Positions 37,196-39,565 of a DNA stretch of 39,565 nt are shown piece after piece. Within the stretch, counting starts at the first letter, position 1, and every line of letters begins with the position of its first letter. Below the pieces are notes generated by a model. It was not told where the DNA came from, did no database searches, and was given only the letters and a program-made list of their open reading frames with translations. A program made the position numbers and the translations under genes. The DNA is from Prevotella sp. Its GTDB lineage: Bacteria > Bacteroidota > Bacteroidia > Bacteroidales > Bacteroidaceae. The stretch spans positions 82,874-122,438 of the forward strand of contig JAFPVC010000036.1 of assembly GCA_017413085.1 (NCBI GenBank). Reading direction: 5' to 3'.

Positions 37196-37795
37196 ATGCA
37201 TTACATTTCAGACATACTTTATTGGATATCTACAGGACTGCTTGTGCCTGTAATCGTTCTGCTTATCGTTATTTTTGGCCGTGCTTTGTTGATCATTGGC
37301 TCGTTTTTCGGACAGTACATATCGGTGCGCAAGACAGAATCTCTGTTGAAACAGCAATTTGATTCCCTTGACAAGGACAACGTTATGGCTTTGGCCGACG
37401 GACTACCGAAGCGTAAGGACTCGCTTGTGCTGGCATTTATCAGGAAGATGCTGGAGCATAAGGATAGTGAGGCTCACTTGCAGAAAATTCTCTCAGACTT
37501 TGAGATTGCGGCTGCATCTGACCTTGCCGCAAGTAAGACTCTGGCAAAGATGGGACCGATGCTCGGACTGATGGGAACGCTGATACCTATGGGACCGGCA
37601 CTGGTGGGACTGTCGTCCGGTGACATCGCCTCCATGGCATACAACATGCAGGTGGCTTTCGCTACGACGGTAGTAGGACTGTTCTCTGCTGCCATAGGCT
37701 TCATTACCGAACAGGTAAAGAAACGCTGGTATCAGCAAGACAGAGTGAACCTGCAGTTCCTAGCTGACCTGCTGACGTCTACAATTAAGAATTAA
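37196..37795 (+). CDS. hmuU: HmuU, MotA/TolQ/ExbB-like proton channel family protein
   Basis: The 199-residue protein has an N-terminal membrane segment (about 8-32), a cytoplasmic helical part and two further hydrophobic helices within LAKMGPMLGLMGTLIPMGPALVGLSSG and MQVAFATTVVGLFSAAIGFIT, the MotA/TolQ/ExbB signature. In this operon it is expected to form a proton-driven complex with HmuV, possibly energising HmuS or HmuT. The last three residues (IKN) fall in a simple AATTAAGA repeat. It is separated from hmuT by 354 bases of repeat-rich DNA but from hmuV by only 25. Confidence 0.85.
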   Translation: MHYISDILYWISTGLLVPVIVLLIVIFGRALLIIGSFFGQYISVRKTESLLKQQFDSLDKDNVMALADGLPKRKDSLVLAFIRKMLEHKDSEAHLQKILSDFEIAAASDLAASKTLAKMGPMLGLMGTLIPMGPALVGLSSGDIASMAYNMQVAFATTVVGLFSAAIGFITEQVKKRWYQQDRVNLQFLADLLTSTIKN

Positions 37796-37816
37796 GAGTT
37801 AGGAATTAAGAGTTAA
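37782..37816. repeat. Simple AATTAAGA-type repeat spanning the hmuU stop codon
   Basis: Units AATTAAG, AATTAAGAG, TTAGG, AATTAAGAG run from the last codons of hmuU up to 5 bases before hmuV. It is the same word family as 27955-27988. Confidence 0.75.
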
Positions 37817-37820
37817 AAGG

Positions 37821-38159
37821 ATGTTGAAAAGAAGAAATACCTCTTTGCTTGACAGTCAGGAAGATGTCGACCCAATGTCTGTCGTCAGCAACCTCTTTGA
37901 TGTGGCTATGGTCTTTGCCGTAGCCCTGATGGTGGCGCTTGTCACACGTTACAACATGACGGAGATGTTCTCGCAGGATGACTTCACCGTGGTGAAGAAT
38001 CCCGGCAAGGACAACATGGAAATTATAACCAAGGAGGGTCAGAAAATAAATCGCTATACCCCAAGTAAGGACCAGTCAAAATCCGATGGTACGAAGGGCA
38101 AGCGCGTGGGCGTGGCATACGAACTCGCAGGCGGCGAGATTATCTATGTGCCGGAGTGA
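37821..38159 (+). CDS. hmuV: HmuV, DUF2149 family small membrane protein
   Basis: The 112-residue protein has one N-terminal transmembrane helix (about 24-43, VSNLFDVAMVFAVALMVALV) and a periplasmic C-terminal domain typical of DUF2149, a family repeatedly encoded beside CobN-like and ExbB-like genes. The topology resembles ExbD/TolR, which pair with ExbB/TolQ, so it is the likely partner of HmuU. It is the last gene of the operon, and a hairpin lies 70 bases beyond. Confidence 0.85.
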   Translation: MLKRRNTSLLDSQEDVDPMSVVSNLFDVAMVFAVALMVALVTRYNMTEMFSQDDFTVVKNPGKDNMEIITKEGQKINRYTPSKDQSKSDGTKGKRVGVAYELAGGEIIYVPE

Positions 38160-38228
38160 TTATGCATTAACATGTTGTTTCTCCTTACAGAGGTGTAAAC
38201 AAAATCGGACACATTAAAAAAGAAATAA

Positions 38229-38276
38229 CATTGGCGGCCACTCATTTGTATTATGCAAATGAATGACCGCCAATGC
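38229..38276. terminator. Hairpin terminator between hmuV and the convergent small gene
   Basis: CATTGGCGG (38229-38237) pairs with CCGCCAATG (38268-38276), and an inner CATTTG/CAAATG helix extends it to about 19 pairs with two mismatches. T-rich sequence follows on the minus strand (TTATTTCTTTTTT) and, more weakly, on the plus strand. Confidence 0.8.
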
Positions 38277-38328
38277 TATTTTATCGTCACGGATTCTTTA
38301 TGTTCTTTACTAATCCGCATCAGGGAGA

Positions 38329-38481
38329 TTAATCGCCCTCGCCATCCCACCAGGGGACGTTCCTTGTGGGGTCTCCGTGTTCTTCCTCCTGTTGTGGGTC
38401 ACCGCTTTCAGCCAACAGGTGGCACGCATATTCCATATCTATTACCATCATTGATGGCTGCTCGTATATCTTCTTTTTCAT
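38329..38481 (-). CDS. Small acidic protein of 50 residues
   Basis: This reading frame begins MKKKIYEQPS and ends with NVPWWDGEGD. It starts 18 bases after the stop codon of the large surface protein, so the two are probably on one transcript, and a terminator lies about 50 bases after its stop. The N-terminal half (KKIYEQPSMMVIDME) resembles short conserved proteins often found in Prevotella and relatives. The C-terminal half is Asp/Glu/Gly/Pro/Trp-rich. No signal peptide or membrane helix is seen. The function is unknown, and a peptide precursor or partner of the neighbouring surface protein are possibilities only. Confidence 0.65.
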   Translation of the reverse strand: MKKKIYEQPSMMVIDMEYACHLLAESGDPQQEEEHGDPTRNVPWWDGEGD

Positions 38482-38499
38482 TGTCATGCACTCTATTTG

Positions 38500-39565
38500 T
38501 TATTTGATTACAATCATACGTCCATTGTTCTTGCCTTGCAAGCGACCAGAGGTCGAGCGGATATATATGCCCTTGCTGCTTGGCTTGCCATCAAGACGCA
38601 CACCGTCCAGCGTGTACCACGTCTCGCTGTCACGCTCGGCTTTGCCGCTTTGCTCGTCAAAGAAGGACAGCTCGCCCGTCTCCATGTCGAGGGTGCCGAT
38701 GGCGGTTGTTTCGCCGTCACGATTGATGAGGCGCACGGTGATGCTCTGGGGCAGGTCGTCGGTGGCGGCTGCGCGGGTCAAACCTTTAGCCGGGGCCGGG
38801 GTCTCCGTGCCGACATACGACAGATAGCAGCGCATAGGCTTGATGAAGGCACCTATAGTGAAGCGGACGAACTGCCCAGCCTCTACTGGCTCACCTCCAA
38901 CAGCTTCGCCACTTTGGGCTGCAAAGCCGTAGTCATTGCTGGCAACTGCCCAACTCTTCCATTTGTACGTGCCGTGGAAATTCCAGGCTGCATCCGTCGT
39001 GGCAGCGCCATAGACACCGTCGTTAGCCGTCGTGGTCTGTAGCGTCACGACTCCGCCCGTCATGCTCTCAATGTTCGGGAACGTCATCGTTGGCTCGTTC
39101 GTCGTCGCGTCATCCGGCATGAACAGATACGGCGTGTTGGCCGTCAGCGATGTCACGTTATTAGAGCCTTCTTCGCCCGGCTCCTGCATCGTGCAGACCC
39201 ACTTGTGCTGGTCTTCGTCGTACACCACTTCTTTGAAGCCGTAGAACTTGCCGCCCTCGTCGCCGTTGCAGATATAGCTGAACGGCAGTATCACCGTGGC
39301 GGCCTGTGCTGTGTTGAACGGGCGGTTGTAGGTCACGCTCTTGATATTGCCTACCTCCTCCGTGATGTTCACGCCCACGACGTTGACGCCTGTTTCCTGA
39401 TTGTTTGTGCCGTTGATGGTCACGTCGGCCCTCTCAATCCAGTCATTGAAGCGGTATTCCACCACTGCGTCACCGTACTTCGGCGTGTAGTACTTGCCGT
39501 TGTAGAGGAAGCCGTTCTTGTAGCCATCCACCATTCCGTGGTCGGTGGTCGCATTGCCGAGGTTG
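38500..39565 (-). CDS. C-terminal part of a large secreted surface protein (continues beyond the window)
   Basis: The frame is open from the window edge to 38502, giving about 354 residues with no start codon required inside the window. The fragment has beta-rich repeats (VTYNRPFNTAQAATVILPF, TSLTANTPYLFMPDD, FHGTYKWKSW) like those at the ends of large Prevotella and Bacteroides surface proteins. It ends with a module containing TWYTLDGVRLDGKPSSKGIYI and RMIVIK that looks like a type IX secretion or surface-sorting tail. The molecular function cannot be given from this fragment. Confidence 0.75.
   Translation of the reverse strand, partial: NLGNATTDHGMVDGYKNGFLYNGKYYTPKYGDAVVEYRFNDWIERADVTINGTNNQETGVNVVGVNITEEVGNIKSVTYNRPFNTAQAATVILPFSYICNGDEGGKFYGFKEVVYDEDQHKWVCTMQEPGEEGSNNVTSLTANTPYLFMPDDATTNEPTMTFPNIESMTGGVVTLQTTTANDGVYGAATTDAAWNFHGTYKWKSWAVASNDYGFAAQSGEAVGGEPVEAGQFVRFTIGAFIKPMRCYLSYVGTETPAPAKGLTRAAATDDLPQSITVRLINRDGETTAIGTLDMETGELSFFDEQSGKAERDSETWYTLDGVRLDGKPSSKGIYIRSTSGRLQGKNNGRMIVIK

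Overview
The window looks like chromosomal DNA from a Bacteroidales bacterium, most likely a Prevotellaceae member. The evidence is the repeated Bacteroidetes promoter form TTG-N18-20-TAnnTTTG, near-absence of Shine-Dalgarno sequences before genes, Bacteroidales-type gene families (PG_1098-like methyltransferase, HmuY, DUF2149, calycin-like lipoproteins), and secreted enzymes whose C-termini resemble type IX secretion sorting tails. There are no rRNA or tRNA genes, no recognisable transposase and no CRISPR array.

Layout. Positions 1-4.8 kb (+): a PG_1098-like methyltransferase, a LemA/DUF2207 pair and trmB. 4.8-7.0 kb (-): a cation:proton antiporter. 7.1-13.0 kb (+): asd, dxs, trkA, hisA and hisF, closed by a 21-bp terminator stem. 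13.1-20.0 kb (-): a PL11 rhamnogalacturonan lyase, priA and an LTA-synthase-like membrane sulfatase-fold enzyme. 20.0-21.7 kb has no sizeable protein gene. It holds a probable independent small RNA gene, an inverted second copy of the repeat found at the left edge of the window, a palindromic ATTACA repeat cluster, and five and a half copies of a 97-bp tandem repeat built from GACAAC and GTTGTC words. 21.7-25.2 kb (-): a pectate lyase, ilvE and a DUF975 membrane protein in one probable transcript. 25.3-28.0 kb (-): a small outer-membrane beta-barrel protein and topB. 28.3-38.2 kb (+): a complete hmu haem-acquisition operon led by a calycin-like lipoprotein, then hmuY, hmuR, hmuS, hmuT, hmuU and hmuV. 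38.3-39.6 kb (-): a 50-residue small protein and the C-terminal part of a large surface protein that runs off the window.

How the genes work together. The hmu operon is the main system. A lipoprotein haemophore (HmuY) and a TonB-dependent receptor (HmuR) would bring haem to the periplasm. There a membrane-anchored CobN-like protein (HmuS) is expected to handle the metal-tetrapyrrole, with an ExbB-like HmuU, a DUF2149 HmuV and a polytopic HmuT in the inner membrane. The tightly coupled calycin lipoprotein at the head is a plausible extra haem-pathway component. The two pectin-active lyases are not beside SusC/SusD genes.

The most unusual material is non-coding: the 20.0-21.7 kb repeat and RNA island, the simple AT-rich repeats that overlap the 3' ends of dxs, hmuT and hmuU and the 5' end of topB, and a MITE-like inverted-repeat segment between hmuT and hmuU.
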